The notes under the pieces were generated by a model. It was not told the origin of the DNA and did no database searches. It saw nothing but the letters and a program-made list of their open reading frames with translations. From positions 1 through 32,682 of the forward strand of contig ONAD01000025.1 of assembly GCA_900315735.1 (NCBI GenBank): 32,682 bases of DNA. Direction: 5' to 3'. This stretch comes from an uncultured Lachnospiraceae bacterium. GTDB taxonomy: Bacteria; Bacillota; Clostridia; Lachnospirales; Lachnospiraceae. Below, piece by piece: positions 1 to 6,543 of the stretch; the first letter of the stretch is position 1; the number at the start of each line of letters is the position of its first letter. Made by a program: the position numbers and the translations under genes.

Positions 1-116
<116 letters not shown>

Positions 117-119
117 TCA

Positions 120-176
120 AAACAAACAACCAGCTTATCTGTGGTTTTATTCTACCACGAATAAGCTGGTTTGTGT
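120..176. terminator. Long hairpin upstream of the recombinase gene
   Basis: AACCAGCTTAT near 127-137 pairs with ATAAGCTGGTT near 161-171, and the stem is extended inward by TGTGG/CCACG around a short AT loop. Read on the plus strand it is followed by an A-rich run; read on the minus strand it falls directly before the recombinase ribosome binding site. It could be a terminator isolating the recombinase from cargo transcription or an attenuator in its leader. The sequence does not decide between these. Confidence 0.45.
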
Positions 177-191
177 AAAAATAATTATTGT

Positions 192-239
192 CTCACTAAT
201 AGGAGAAATCCGAAAGGAAAATCGGAACTGTTTTATAAG
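192..239 (-). promoter_or_regulatory. Shared regulatory motif, copy 1 (upstream of recombinase)
   Basis: Read on the minus strand this carries AACAGTTCCGATTTT, about ten variable bases, then ATTTCTCCTAT, two bases and GTGAG. The same layout and spacing recur on the plus strand at 5555-5603 in front of the mobilisation genes. The two copies point away from each other, towards the recombinase and towards tnpW/mob. A shared promoter or operator for the element's two outward transcription units is the simplest reading. The binding protein is unknown. Confidence 0.5.
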
Positions 240-257
240 TATCATGAAATTTAATTT

Positions 258-281
258 CCCCGAATTTATATGAATGAGGGG
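258..281 (-). terminator. Possible terminator of the minus-strand cargo genes
   Basis: CCCC(GA)ATT and AAT(GA)GGGG form a small stem around a TATATG loop. On the minus strand it comes after the small membrane protein gene and is followed by AAATTAAATTT. The poor U-run makes this a weak call. Confidence 0.35.
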
Positions 282-353
282 AGATATATTGTATTTTTGT
301 TGCAAAAAATATCAAGTTTCCAGTCTGTCGTCATCTTGATAAACTTGAAGTTG

Positions 354-536
354 TCATCTTTTTTCTTGCTTATTGGAGCCTTTTTTCTTCTCAATGTATT
401 TTCCAAGAAAGTAACCAGTATAACACCAAACAAAACCAACTGCCGCAGAAGCAAATGGATTTCCGAGAAGATATACTGTTATCCCTGCACATGCCGCACC
501 AACTATTGCTCCTATTATTACTCCTATTTTTTTCAT
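354..536 (-). CDS. Small two-helix membrane protein, unknown function
   Basis: The 60-residue protein starts MKKIGVIIGAIVGAACAG and has two hydrophobic stretches (about residues 4-20 and 27-45) followed by a strongly basic tail (KYIEKKKGSNKQEKR). The chosen ATG lies 9 bases beyond GGAGAAAG; the frame stays open upstream to position 647 but those codons overlap the neighbouring gene's promoter side and have no ribosome binding site. It is the last of the cargo genes before the recombinase and directly follows the CPBP protease gene. I do not recognise the family; small membrane partners often accompany CPBP proteins, but that is only context. Confidence 0.55.
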   Translation of the reverse strand: MKKIGVIIGAIVGAACAGITVYLLGNPFASAAVGFVWCYTGYFLGKYIEKKKGSNKQEKR

Positions 537-652
537 ATCATTATGCTTTCTCCATTTCTCTTTCATCATTACAAACTGAAGATTTGTTGCACTGACTTCT
601 TTTGCAACGAATCTATAGATAATCCCCGAATTTCTTCCAAGGTACAATTTCT

Positions 653-1306
653 CTATTTAACAACAAGTATTGTAGTTACAACATTTAGAAAATCGTATAA
701 ACCGTGAGATACTGCAACTCCGACATATTTGCAATTCTTAATGTTGTATTTTGCAAAACCGAATGCTAATCCAAGCAGCGTCGCAAATAAAACTTGTATC
801 AAATTCCCGTTGATAATATGCCAAAAGCCAAACAGCATTGAAGCTAATACCACACCGAGCCATTTATTTCTCGGCAACAATTCAATGATTGTATCTTGAA
901 TATATACTCGAAATATTAGTTCCTCAACCGGTCCTATAATTAAAACATAATAGAAAAATTTACCGATTAAATACCACAATGCAAAATCACGATGTTCTCC
1001 GATTAAAGAAAACCCCATTAATGCAGGGAACACGCCGATTATCAGTTCAAGCCCTATAGCAAGTAATATACCGATTAAATAAGCCTTTCTGTTCTTAAAT
1101 CCATAATCCGATTTAAGTTTGGATAATTTAATAAACAGGAATGCCACAAAGCCAAGAAGCAGATAGAGAAAGCAATTTACGGTCATTCGTATTCCAGTTG
1201 CATTTATCATAAAAATTAGCTTAAAAGAAAATGTGAGCAATATTAGCACAAAGGTAAAGAACAATAATATAAATAACTGATTCCTTTTTTCTTTGTTTCT
1301 CCACAT
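653..1306 (-). CDS. CPBP family intramembrane glutamic protease
   Basis: The 217-residue protein has about six to seven hydrophobic segments and the family motifs in order: PVEELIFR (EExxxR), FGFWHIINGN (FxxxH) and a late HGLYDF with the second conserved histidine. These residues form the Glu/His active site of CPBP (ABI) membrane proteases related to Rce1. The start at 1306 is chosen because GGAGGAACAAACT directly precedes that ATG; an ATG at 1321 is in frame but the ribosome binding site would lie inside the coding sequence. Bacterial members are often linked to bacteriocin self-immunity or regulation of peptide traits. It lies 30 bases downstream of the XRE regulator gene on the same strand and is probably co-transcribed with it. 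Confidence 0.85.
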   Translation of the reverse strand: MWRNKEKRNQLFILLFFTFVLILLTFSFKLIFMINATGIRMTVNCFLYLLLGFVAFLFIKLSKLKSDYGFKNRKAYLIGILLAIGLELIIGVFPALMGFSLIGEHRDFALWYLIGKFFYYVLIIGPVEELIFRVYIQDTIIELLPRNKWLGVVLASMLFGFWHIINGNLIQVLFATLLGLAFGFAKYNIKNCKYVGVAVSHGLYDFLNVVTTILVVK

Positions 1307-1336
1307 AGTTTGTTCCTCCATTTACATTAGCTTGGC

Positions 1337-2119
1337 TTATAAGAACAGTTTGATTAGTTCTTTCGCCCACGAAAAATAGGCTGGAACAACTGTATCAAGC
1401 GATTGCTTTACGTCAGCAATGTCCTGTGCGGAAAGCTCTCCTATTTTCTGAAAAACGCTTCCGGCAGCTTCCGTATCGCCTATGGCTACCATCGCTCTGG
1501 CGTTATCACCGAGAGCGAAGTATTTCCCAATCGCTAACGCTCCAACGGAAAATTCACCGGTAGCGATTGCCCCAATGGAAATAACGCCAAAACTAATCGC
1601 TCCCGCCGTCAGGATTCCGAGGGCGAAGCAGCCTGCTGAGAGAACACCCAGCGCAAACAACCCAATGGCAAGCAGTCCGATAGAAAGCATACCAAAGGAA
1701 AACACTCCGATGGATAACATTCCAAGGGATACAACACCTTGTGCTTTCAGACCGATGGCAATCACACCACGAGCGTTCAGTCCCACGGCGACAAAACCTT
1801 TGGCGTTTCGGGCAATGTGCCACAAAGGCATACCCATCACGGTCTTTTCGCTCTTTCTCTCCTGCAAACGCTTTCTAAAGAATGGAAGTCCCAAGTCAGT
1901 CTGCTGCTCACTGGCCATTTCTTCGTCGTCTTTAAGTAGATAGTCTAAGGAACATTGAAACATCTCGCTCATGCGTATCAGCTTATCTGTTTCAGGGTAG
2001 GCAAGATTGCCTTCCCATTTGCTGACAGACTGTCTGGATACTCCCAGAATACCTGCAAGCTGCTCCTGCGTATAATTATTATCTTTTCGTAGTTTTGATA
2101 TTTTATCACCTAATGTCAT
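1337..2119 (-). CDS. XRE-family regulator with a glycine-rich repeat domain
   Basis: Residues 1-65 are a clear XRE/Cro helix-turn-helix (KISKLRKDNNYTQEQLAGIL then GVSRQSVSKWEG), followed by a linker. From about residue 100 to 215 there is a run of short units of the type (A/S)xG(V/L)(I/L)(A/S)(I/L/F)G, roughly one glycine every five residues, almost free of charged residues for about 80 residues. The unit pattern resembles left-handed beta-helix or glycine-zipper repeats and may form a membrane-associated or self-assembling sensor part. The start has GGAGGATTCACT directly in front. Together with the CPBP protease and small membrane protein it forms a three-gene set. The regulated target is not visible. 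Confidence 0.8.
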   Translation of the reverse strand: MTLGDKISKLRKDNNYTQEQLAGILGVSRQSVSKWEGNLAYPETDKLIRMSEMFQCSLDYLLKDDEEMASEQQTDLGLPFFRKRLQERKSEKTVMGMPLWHIARNAKGFVAVGLNARGVIAIGLKAQGVVSLGMLSIGVFSFGMLSIGLLAIGLFALGVLSAGCFALGILTAGAISFGVISIGAIATGEFSVGALAIGKYFALGDNARAMVAIGDTEAAGSVFQKIGELSAQDIADVKQSLDTVVPAYFSWAKELIKLFL

Positions 2120-2214
2120 AGTGAATCCTCCAATCTGAACTTCTTGTTCATATCAATGATACGAATTTGCAGTCCGAAAGAACACCACCTCTGAGTTTCT
2201 ATATGTAAACTATG

Positions 2215-2298
2215 GGTTGCATCCCCCATTTTATGCATAATTTGAGAATAATTCTTCTGCCGTAATGACATCGCACGAAAACTCTGGTTGCATCCCCC
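2215..2298. repeat. Two direct copies of GGTTGCATCCCCC plus an ACTATATAGT palindrome
   Basis: GGTTGCATCCCCC occurs at 2215-2227 and 2286-2298, 71 bases apart start to start, in the region upstream of the XRE regulator. A 10-bp palindrome ACTATATAGT follows the second copy near 2310-2319. This looks like an operator region for the XRE regulator or a neighbouring promoter, but no protein can be assigned. About 230 bases here (2120-2387) otherwise show no convincing gene. Confidence 0.4.
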
Positions 2299-2387
2299 GA
2301 CTATCGAGCTACTATATAGTTGCGTTATGTTATAGGACAATAAATTCCGATTTGCCTTATTCATAAAATAAAAATTATCATCTCAAA

Positions 2388-2555
2388 TTATATCAAAATT
2401 ACACAATCCCGAAAAGAAATTGTTTTTTCTTCTTGAACAAGCCTACCAAAGCCGGACTCATCCAATCTTGTACAATTGATTTTATTTTTTTTGCTGTAAC
2501 TTTCAGAATGAACTTGTGCAGATTCTGTTTCCGCTAACATCGTATCAAAAAACAT
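2388..2555 (-). CDS. Possible small ORF after rhuM (55 aa)
   Basis: An ATG one base past the RhuM stop opens a 55-codon frame (MFFDTMLAETESAQVHSESY onward, ending FRDCVILI). No normal ribosome binding site is seen, only AGG next to the ATG, so translation would depend on coupling to rhuM. It is hydrophilic, with no motif I recognise. It may be a decayed gene fragment. Confidence 0.22.
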   Translation of the reverse strand: MFFDTMLAETESAQVHSESYSKKNKINCTRLDESGFGRLVQEEKTISFRDCVILI

Positions 2556-2556
2556 C

Positions 2557-3582
2557 CTATTTATCAGTCTTTGCCAATCCTTTTACTACCTTATCAAAAT
2601 CAGACTCGATTGGTTGCGTTTTATTGAAGATGTCATATTCCTGATATGCTTTCTCCACTGCCTGTTTATGGGAAATACGCCCATTATCTTTCAGAATATC
2701 GTATCTGCGGAACTCAAGGAACTCGTTTACGCTTTTCGAAAATTCTTCCATTGTAAAGACATTTTCACGTTCAATCAAATCCTCTATGTAATCAAAATAC
2801 CCTGTAACAGCACGTTCCAATTGACGAATCTGTTTTTCGTCCAAATAGTTTTTGGCAATCGGTGTATCTGATTTAAGAATCCGACCATCGGGAGCATTTT
2901 TCCATGTAGTTAATCCCATATTCTCCTTGGTGTGATCAGCCTGATTGTACACAATTTCAGCCGCAGTCTTACCGGTAATGGCATAGTGGAATTTGTTCTG
3001 TATGGTGGCATAAAAATGATATGCAGTATCGGAATCTCTATCATAATCAATGCTGCACTCCGCAAAAATGTCCGTTATCTGTTGCCATATTCTGCGTTCG
3101 CTGGCACGGATGGAGCGAACTCTTTCCAGCAATTCACGGAAATAGTCTTTTCCAAAAGCTGTTTTGCCCTGTTTCAGGCGTTCATCATCCATAGCAAAGC
3201 CCTTAATCATATATTCCTTCAAAATACCGGTTGCCCAGATACGGAACTTGGTTGCCTGAATGGAGTTCACTCTGTAACCTACAGAAATAATGGCGTCAAG
3301 ATTGTAATAATTGGTAGGGGAAAGCTGTGTTTTTCCGGGAATCGCACCGTGTGGAGTGGGTATTTCCATTTTGGAAACTACCACTTCTTCACGAAGTTCT
3401 CTCTGCTCAAAAATATTTTTTAAATGCTTGCTGATTGCCGGTGTCTGAACACCGAATAATTCAGCCATTGCCTTTTGGGTAATCCAGATAGTTTCATCTT
3501 TTATTAAGGCACTGACAGTCACATTATCATCTTCGGTTCTGTACAGTACCATTTCCATTTGTTTTGTAATATCTGTATTCAT
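2557..3582 (-). CDS. RhuM family protein
   Basis: The 341-residue protein matches the RhuM family in layout: an N-terminal winged-helix-like part (TIWITQKAMAELFGVQTPAI then SKHLKNIFEQREL), the conserved TNYYNLDAIISVGYRVNS segment, and RATKF-like IQATKFRIWATGILKEYMIK, followed by a helical C-terminal half. RhuM was first noted in Salmonella pathogenicity island 3. The family is common on mobile elements and its biochemical role is unknown; DNA binding is inferred from the N-terminus. The start is preceded by AGAAGG at good spacing. It follows the zinc-finger protein gene by 29 bases on the same strand and seems to be cargo of the mobile element. Confidence 0.85.
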   Translation of the reverse strand: MNTDITKQMEMVLYRTEDDNVTVSALIKDETIWITQKAMAELFGVQTPAISKHLKNIFEQRELREEVVVSKMEIPTPHGAIPGKTQLSPTNYYNLDAIISVGYRVNSIQATKFRIWATGILKEYMIKGFAMDDERLKQGKTAFGKDYFRELLERVRSIRASERRIWQQITDIFAECSIDYDRDSDTAYHFYATIQNKFHYAITGKTAAEIVYNQADHTKENMGLTTWKNAPDGRILKSDTPIAKNYLDEKQIRQLERAVTGYFDYIEDLIERENVFTMEEFSKSVNEFLEFRRYDILKDNGRISHKQAVEKAYQEYDIFNKTQPIESDFDKVVKGLAKTDK

Positions 3583-3611
3583 ATAAAGCCTTCTTTCTTA
3601 TAGCAGGTAAA

Positions 3612-4520
3612 TTAGTTATTGTTGTCCTTATCCTTCGCCCGGCTCTTATACACATTATACTGGTTTTTACATTTGCCACTGCAAAATACGCTGTTGGGTC
3701 TGCCGGCAACAAAGGCATTTCCGCAGTGCTTACATACCTTCAGTGAGGACTTTTCATCTGTAAGCATAAAAGAAAACATCATCTGCACACCTAACAGAAG
3801 CGAATGGAAGTCCCAGACAATGGTAGGACGCTCAAGTAGCTCTATGTGATAGGTTGGTGCAATACCGCCAAAAGCTGCCATACCCTCACGGTAAAGTTGT
3901 TTCTGCATATCATCCAGCATGTCAAAGTCCTGATAGTAGAGAAAGCTTGACATAAAGGTAAATGCCCAGTCCTTGAACAGTGTTACAAGCCAGTCATACC
4001 GTTCCGCATATTCTTTCTGGAAACTCATCATTACTGACTGTGGTTTGTTTTTCATGGTCATAATCAGTGCCATCATCTGCACATCGTCCGTACTCCATGA
4101 AGATTCCATCCCTTTTTTCACGAAATCAATCTTGTCAAAAGGAAAGAAACAGGAAAGATATTTTTCCGTGGTCATGCTTTCCTCTTTGATAAAATGATTT
4201 TTCGGGAAATATACTGCATGGTAAGTAATGAAGTCCGGTGTGGTAGGAAGTGCGGTCATAAATCCAAGCAGTCCGTAACCGGTAACAAAATCCATAATGG
4301 CATTCTGTAACTGTTCCTGTGTATTCTTTTTGTCCATGCACATCAGTCCAAGATTTACCGCCTTTAATACCATCTGCTCCGAATCCTTTAGCGGATTATA
4401 AAGAGACACTTTCGCATCCGGTGAAGGTGTGATGTACAACGTACCTTCTTTATCTTCCTTCCATTCATATTTGTCGTATCGTGCCCAGTTGGAGCTGGTT
4501 TTCTGGAATAGGTTACTCAT
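3612..4520 (-). CDS. Mobile-element protein with C-terminal zinc finger, unknown function
   Basis: The 302-residue protein has no transmembrane segment. Its C-terminus (about residues 262-290) reads CKHCGNAFVAGRPNSVFCSG then KCKNQYNVYKSR, a four-cysteine zinc-binding knuckle of the kind seen in CGNR- and DUF6076-like proteins; the tail is lysine-rich. The N-terminal part is aromatic-rich and unassigned. The start at 4520 is fixed by GGAGGCTTTT directly before the ATG; an upstream in-frame ATG at 4532 would place the ribosome binding site inside the gene. It lies between the sigma-like gene and rhuM, all on one strand. A nucleic-acid-binding role is an inference from the zinc finger only. Confidence 0.7.
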   Translation of the reverse strand: MSNLFQKTSSNWARYDKYEWKEDKEGTLYITPSPDAKVSLYNPLKDSEQMVLKAVNLGLMCMDKKNTQEQLQNAIMDFVTGYGLLGFMTALPTTPDFITYHAVYFPKNHFIKEESMTTEKYLSCFFPFDKIDFVKKGMESSWSTDDVQMMALIMTMKNKPQSVMMSFQKEYAERYDWLVTLFKDWAFTFMSSFLYYQDFDMLDDMQKQLYREGMAAFGGIAPTYHIELLERPTIVWDFHSLLLGVQMMFSFMLTDEKSSLKVCKHCGNAFVAGRPNSVFCSGKCKNQYNVYKSRAKDKDNNN

Positions 4521-4604
4521 AAAAGCCTCCAATCTGTCTGTTTTAAAATGTAATCTGTATCATCAGAAAATATATTACTATCATACCAAGCATGTCCTAC
4601 AAGG

Positions 4605-5363
4605 TCAAATGGTATTTGTGATTTCTTTCGTTTTCTTATTCTTTTTATCCGTAATCAGTGACCGATAGGTATCATAAAAAATCTGCTCTGTCTTCGTCAG
4701 GGAAATGTGATTATCCACTCTGTTTTGTAGTGCCTGAATAAAGGATTTACGAAGTTTTTTTAACATGGTGTCACGGATTTTACGGATGTTTCTGTCAGTC
4801 TGCACCCTAAATGCTGCAATAAACTGGCAGGAGTATCCCTTAATGGCAAGCTGATACAAAAGCTCTTTCTGAACATCCTTTAACTCAAAAATCGCTCTGG
4901 AAATATCCTCATCCGTCACCAGCTCATGAATTTCAAAGGGACAGTCATAAATGGCATCAAGAAAATCTCCTTTCAGTATCTGCTTCCAGAAAACATGCCG
5001 GATGGGGGCAGGAATTACAATCTCATCCGGCGACATTCCCCATTCCAGAGGGACATCCGACCTTCCTATCTCGTGATAGCGTTCCTTCCGTTCACGGTTG
5101 GCATCAAGCCTGTTCCACCATGTAACCACGTTCTCAAAATCTTCTTCGGTTCTGGCAGAATCCTCAAGACGTGCCAACGCTTCCTGTTCCAGTTCACGTT
5201 TCAGCTTTTTCCTCGTGGACGCTTCCGGTATCTTTGATACTTCCGGCTCATTTTCCATCTCAAGTTCTATTTCAAGAATGGCGGCATTCTCCCGTTCAAG
5301 GGCATCCGTCAGGTCATCTTCCAGTATGTCTTCTTCAAAATAATCATTTGTACATTCTTTCAA
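4605..5363 (-). CDS. Sigma-70 region-4-like protein of the mobile element
   Basis: Residues about 160-210 of the short form (FELKDVQKELLYQLAIKGYS then CQFIAAFRVQTDRNIRKIRD and KKLRK) resemble the helix-turn-helix of sigma-70 region 4, but the rest is an acidic, coiled N-terminal half without a clear region 2. It may be a sigma-like or anti-terminator-like regulator of the element. The start is ambiguous. I prefer TTG at 5363, seven bases past AAAGGTGGTGA. The frame remains open to an ATG at 5492, but those extra 43 residues come from a palindromic repeat (5384-5545) and have a poor ribosome binding site. If the upstream start is used, the palindrome encodes the N-terminus. Confidence 0.6.
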   Translation of the reverse strand: MKECTNDYFEEDILEDDLTDALERENAAILEIELEMENEPEVSKIPEASTRKKLKRELEQEALARLEDSARTEEDFENVVTWWNRLDANRERKERYHEIGRSDVPLEWGMSPDEIVIPAPIRHVFWKQILKGDFLDAIYDCPFEIHELVTDEDISRAIFELKDVQKELLYQLAIKGYSCQFIAAFRVQTDRNIRKIRDTMLKKLRKSFIQALQNRVDNHISLTKTEQIFYDTYRSLITDKKNKKTKEITNTI

Positions 5364-5383
5364 CAGGGATTCACCACCTTTCA

Positions 5384-5545
5384 AAAAATATTGTAACTGT
5401 TCAGAGCCAACCTCGAAAACACTGCGTGTTTCCTCGGTGAGGCGTATCCGCCAAATAGATTTATCAAAAAAAGTGCTCTTGAATGCAGGCATTCATCGCT
5501 CTTTTTTGATAAATCTGCTTGGCTCTGAACAGTTACAAAATATTT
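5384..5545. repeat. Multi-hairpin palindromic element (about 160 bp)
   Basis: The outer arms GTAACTGTTCAGAGCCAA (5393-5410, plus strand) and TTGGCTCTGAACAGTTAC (5519-5536) are perfect inverse complements. Inside, on the minus strand, come a long hairpin (AGATTTATCAAAAAA pairing with TTTTTTTGATAAATCT, with GAATGC/GCATTC at its tip), a small GGCG-GATA-CGCC hairpin and GGAAACAC/GTGTTTTC. This is a closed multi-branch junction. It sits at the 5' end of the sigma-like gene and beside the shared regulatory motif at 5555. It could be a miniature repeat, a structured leader RNA or a recombination site. Confidence 0.65.
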
Positions 5546-5554
5546 TCAAAACTT

Positions 5555-5603
5555 TTATAAAAAACAGTTCCGATTTTGGGACTTCATTTCTCCTATAGGT
5601 GAG
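5555..5603 (+). promoter_or_regulatory. Shared regulatory motif, copy 2 (upstream of mobilisation genes)
   Basis: AACAGTTCCGATTTT, ten bases, ATTTCTCCTAT, two bases and GTGAG repeat the motif found in inverted orientation at 192-239. The conserved blocks and their spacing match while the bases between differ, which suggests selection for a binding site or promoter rather than recent duplication. It leads into the tnpW-mob unit. Confidence 0.5.
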
Positions 5604-5604
5604 G

Positions 5605-5636
5605 AAGTAATCTTATTTATCTAAAAAAGATTACTT
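5605..5636 (+). promoter_or_regulatory. Attenuator-like hairpin before the leader peptide
   Basis: AAGTAATCTT (5605-5614) and AAGATTACTT (5627-5636) form a perfect 10-bp stem. It lies between the shared motif and a short leader ORF, so it could act in attenuation or RNA stability. It has no U-run long enough for a clear terminator. Confidence 0.35.
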
Positions 5637-5663
5637 AAAACCAGAAGAAAGGAGCCGGATTTT

Positions 5664-5711
5664 ATGAAAATTTATCTTATCCGTTGCCGCAGTCCGTCAA
5701 AGATACTTTGA
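5664..5711 (+). CDS. Possible 15-residue leader peptide (MKIYLIRCRSPSKIL)
   Basis: A strong AAAGGAG stands ten bases before the ATG of a 15-codon ORF that ends in TGA, 46 bases ahead of tnpW. Its good ribosome binding site, position between a hairpin and the first mobilisation gene and small size suggest a regulatory leader peptide controlling the downstream genes. Arginine and cysteine codons cluster in its middle. There is no direct proof of translation. Confidence 0.4.
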   Translation: MKIYLIRCRSPSKIL

Positions 5712-5757
5712 TTATACCAAACATATGTTTACATTTCAAGAAGGAGGTGAAAGTATT

Positions 5758-5940
5758 ATGGAGCAGACAGCAAATAAGGAGCAGGTAATGTCCTCTTTTA
5801 CCAAAAAGATAGGACAGACCACCTACAAGGTAAATGTGTTTTTCGCAGAGAATACCACAGCTACCTTTGAGGATAAGCTTTTGCATCTGATGGCAAATGA
5901 TATTGCCAACCGGAAGCAGGATACACCGGATGCAGAGTAA
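5758..5940 (+). CDS. tnpW: TnpW family transposon-encoded protein
   Basis: The 60-residue protein (MEQTANKEQVMSSFTKKIGQ then TTYKVNVFFAENTTATFEDK and LLHLMANDI) has the TnpW pattern: a beta-rich KKIGxTTYxVxVxF strand pair followed by the ExKLLxLxxND helix. TnpW occurs in Tn4451-type elements with unknown biochemical role. The start at 5758 follows AAGGAGGTGAAAGTATT; an ATG at 5725 is in frame but lies upstream of this strong site. It is the first full gene of the mobilisation unit and is followed after 58 bases by the MobC-like gene. Confidence 0.8.
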   Translation: MEQTANKEQVMSSFTKKIGQTTYKVNVFFAENTTATFEDKLLHLMANDIANRKQDTPDAE

Positions 5941-5966
5941 TTGTTACACAAATCAATTGTTTTTAA

Positions 5967-5983
5967 GCTGATATTTTATCAGC
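5967..5983 (+). promoter_or_regulatory. Small perfect hairpin between tnpW and the MobC-like gene
   Basis: GCTGATATTTTATCAGC forms a 7-bp stem with a 3-base loop immediately before the GGAAGGAG ribosome binding site of the next gene. It may tune translation or mark an mRNA processing site. Confidence 0.3.
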
Positions 5984-5998
5984 GGGAAGGAGTTTTGT

Positions 5999-6337
5999 AT
6001 GGGTAAATCAACCAAAACCTATGAAGAAAGAATCCAGGAGAAGGATTTAAGGATTGAGAAGCTGGCGCAGGAGCTGAAGCGTTATGAGGCACAAAAGAAG
6101 CAGCTGGAGAAACGCAGGAAGGAGGAAGAACGCAAAATCCGTACCCACCGTCTGATAGAAATCGGTGCAGCGGTGGAGTCGGTGCTGGGAAGATGTATTG
6201 AGTTAGAAGAAATTCCAAAGCTGATTGCATTCTTAAATAAGCAGGAAACTAACGGAAAATTTTTCTCAAAGGCAATGCAGAAAAGTCCGGATACGGACAT
6301 GAAAAAAGAAGAATGTGGGGAGTCGGGAGTTTCCTGA
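5999..6337 (+). CDS. DUF3847 / MobC-like mobilisation accessory protein
   Basis: The 112-residue protein is highly charged and helical: residues 7-45 (YEERIQEKDLRIEKLAQELK and on through the KKQLEKRRKEEERK stretch) form a coiled coil, followed by the conserved THRLIEIGAAVESVLGR and LEEIPKLIAFL blocks. This arrangement is typical of DUF3847 proteins encoded directly before MobA/MobL relaxases, where they probably help the relaxase bind oriT. GGAAGGAG precedes the ATG. Its stop is 23 bases from the oriT core, and the relaxase gene follows. Confidence 0.8.
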   Translation: MGKSTKTYEERIQEKDLRIEKLAQELKRYEAQKKQLEKRRKEEERKIRTHRLIEIGAAVESVLGRCIELEEIPKLIAFLNKQETNGKFFSKAMQKSPDTDMKKEECGESGVS

Positions 6338-6360
6338 TTCCCTTCTTTCTTTAGATAGAA

Positions 6361-6390
6361 GGGCGCACTTATAGACAGGCAGAGCCTGTC
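6361..6390 (-). other. Origin of transfer (oriT) of MOBQ type
   Basis: Read on the minus strand, a perfect 7-bp inverted repeat GACAGGC/GCCTGTC (loop of three) is directly followed by TATAAGTGCGCCCTT. MOBQ oriTs such as those of RSF1010/R1162 have the same layout, an inverted repeat followed by TAA(A/G)TG^CGCCCT with the nick after TG. By analogy the nick would fall between 6366 and 6365 on the minus strand. Transfer would then lead with the DUF3847/tnpW side and bring in the relaxase gene last. The position between the MobC-like gene and the MobA/MobL relaxase supports the call. Confidence 0.82.
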
Positions 6391-6423
6391 TCTTTCGCGC
6401 GCTCTGCGAGGCAAATGCGAGAA

Positions 6424-6504
6424 GAATTTCTAAGCCTGCCAAAAACACAGGCAAAGAAATTCTAAGTCTCACATAGGAAGAATGCCAAATGCAGGCATTC
6501 TTCC
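6424..6504 (+). repeat. Two consecutive hairpins between oriT and the relaxase gene
   Basis: Hairpin one pairs GAATTTCT-aa-GCCTG (6424-6438) with CAGGC-aa-AGAAATTC (6448-6462), keeping two matched unpaired adenines on each side. Hairpin two pairs GGAAGAATGCC (6476-6486) with GGCATTCTTCC (6494-6504). They lie just downstream of the oriT and just before the relaxase ribosome binding site. They may be relaxase or MobC binding sites, or control of mob translation. Confidence 0.5.
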
Positions 6505-6543
6505 ATATGGAATATGCGCTATACACGAAGGAGGATATGCACT

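Noticed and set aside
270..707. 145-codon plus-strand ORF
   Set aside because: It is antisense to the small membrane protein and the end of the CPBP gene, both of which have better signals and protein motifs.
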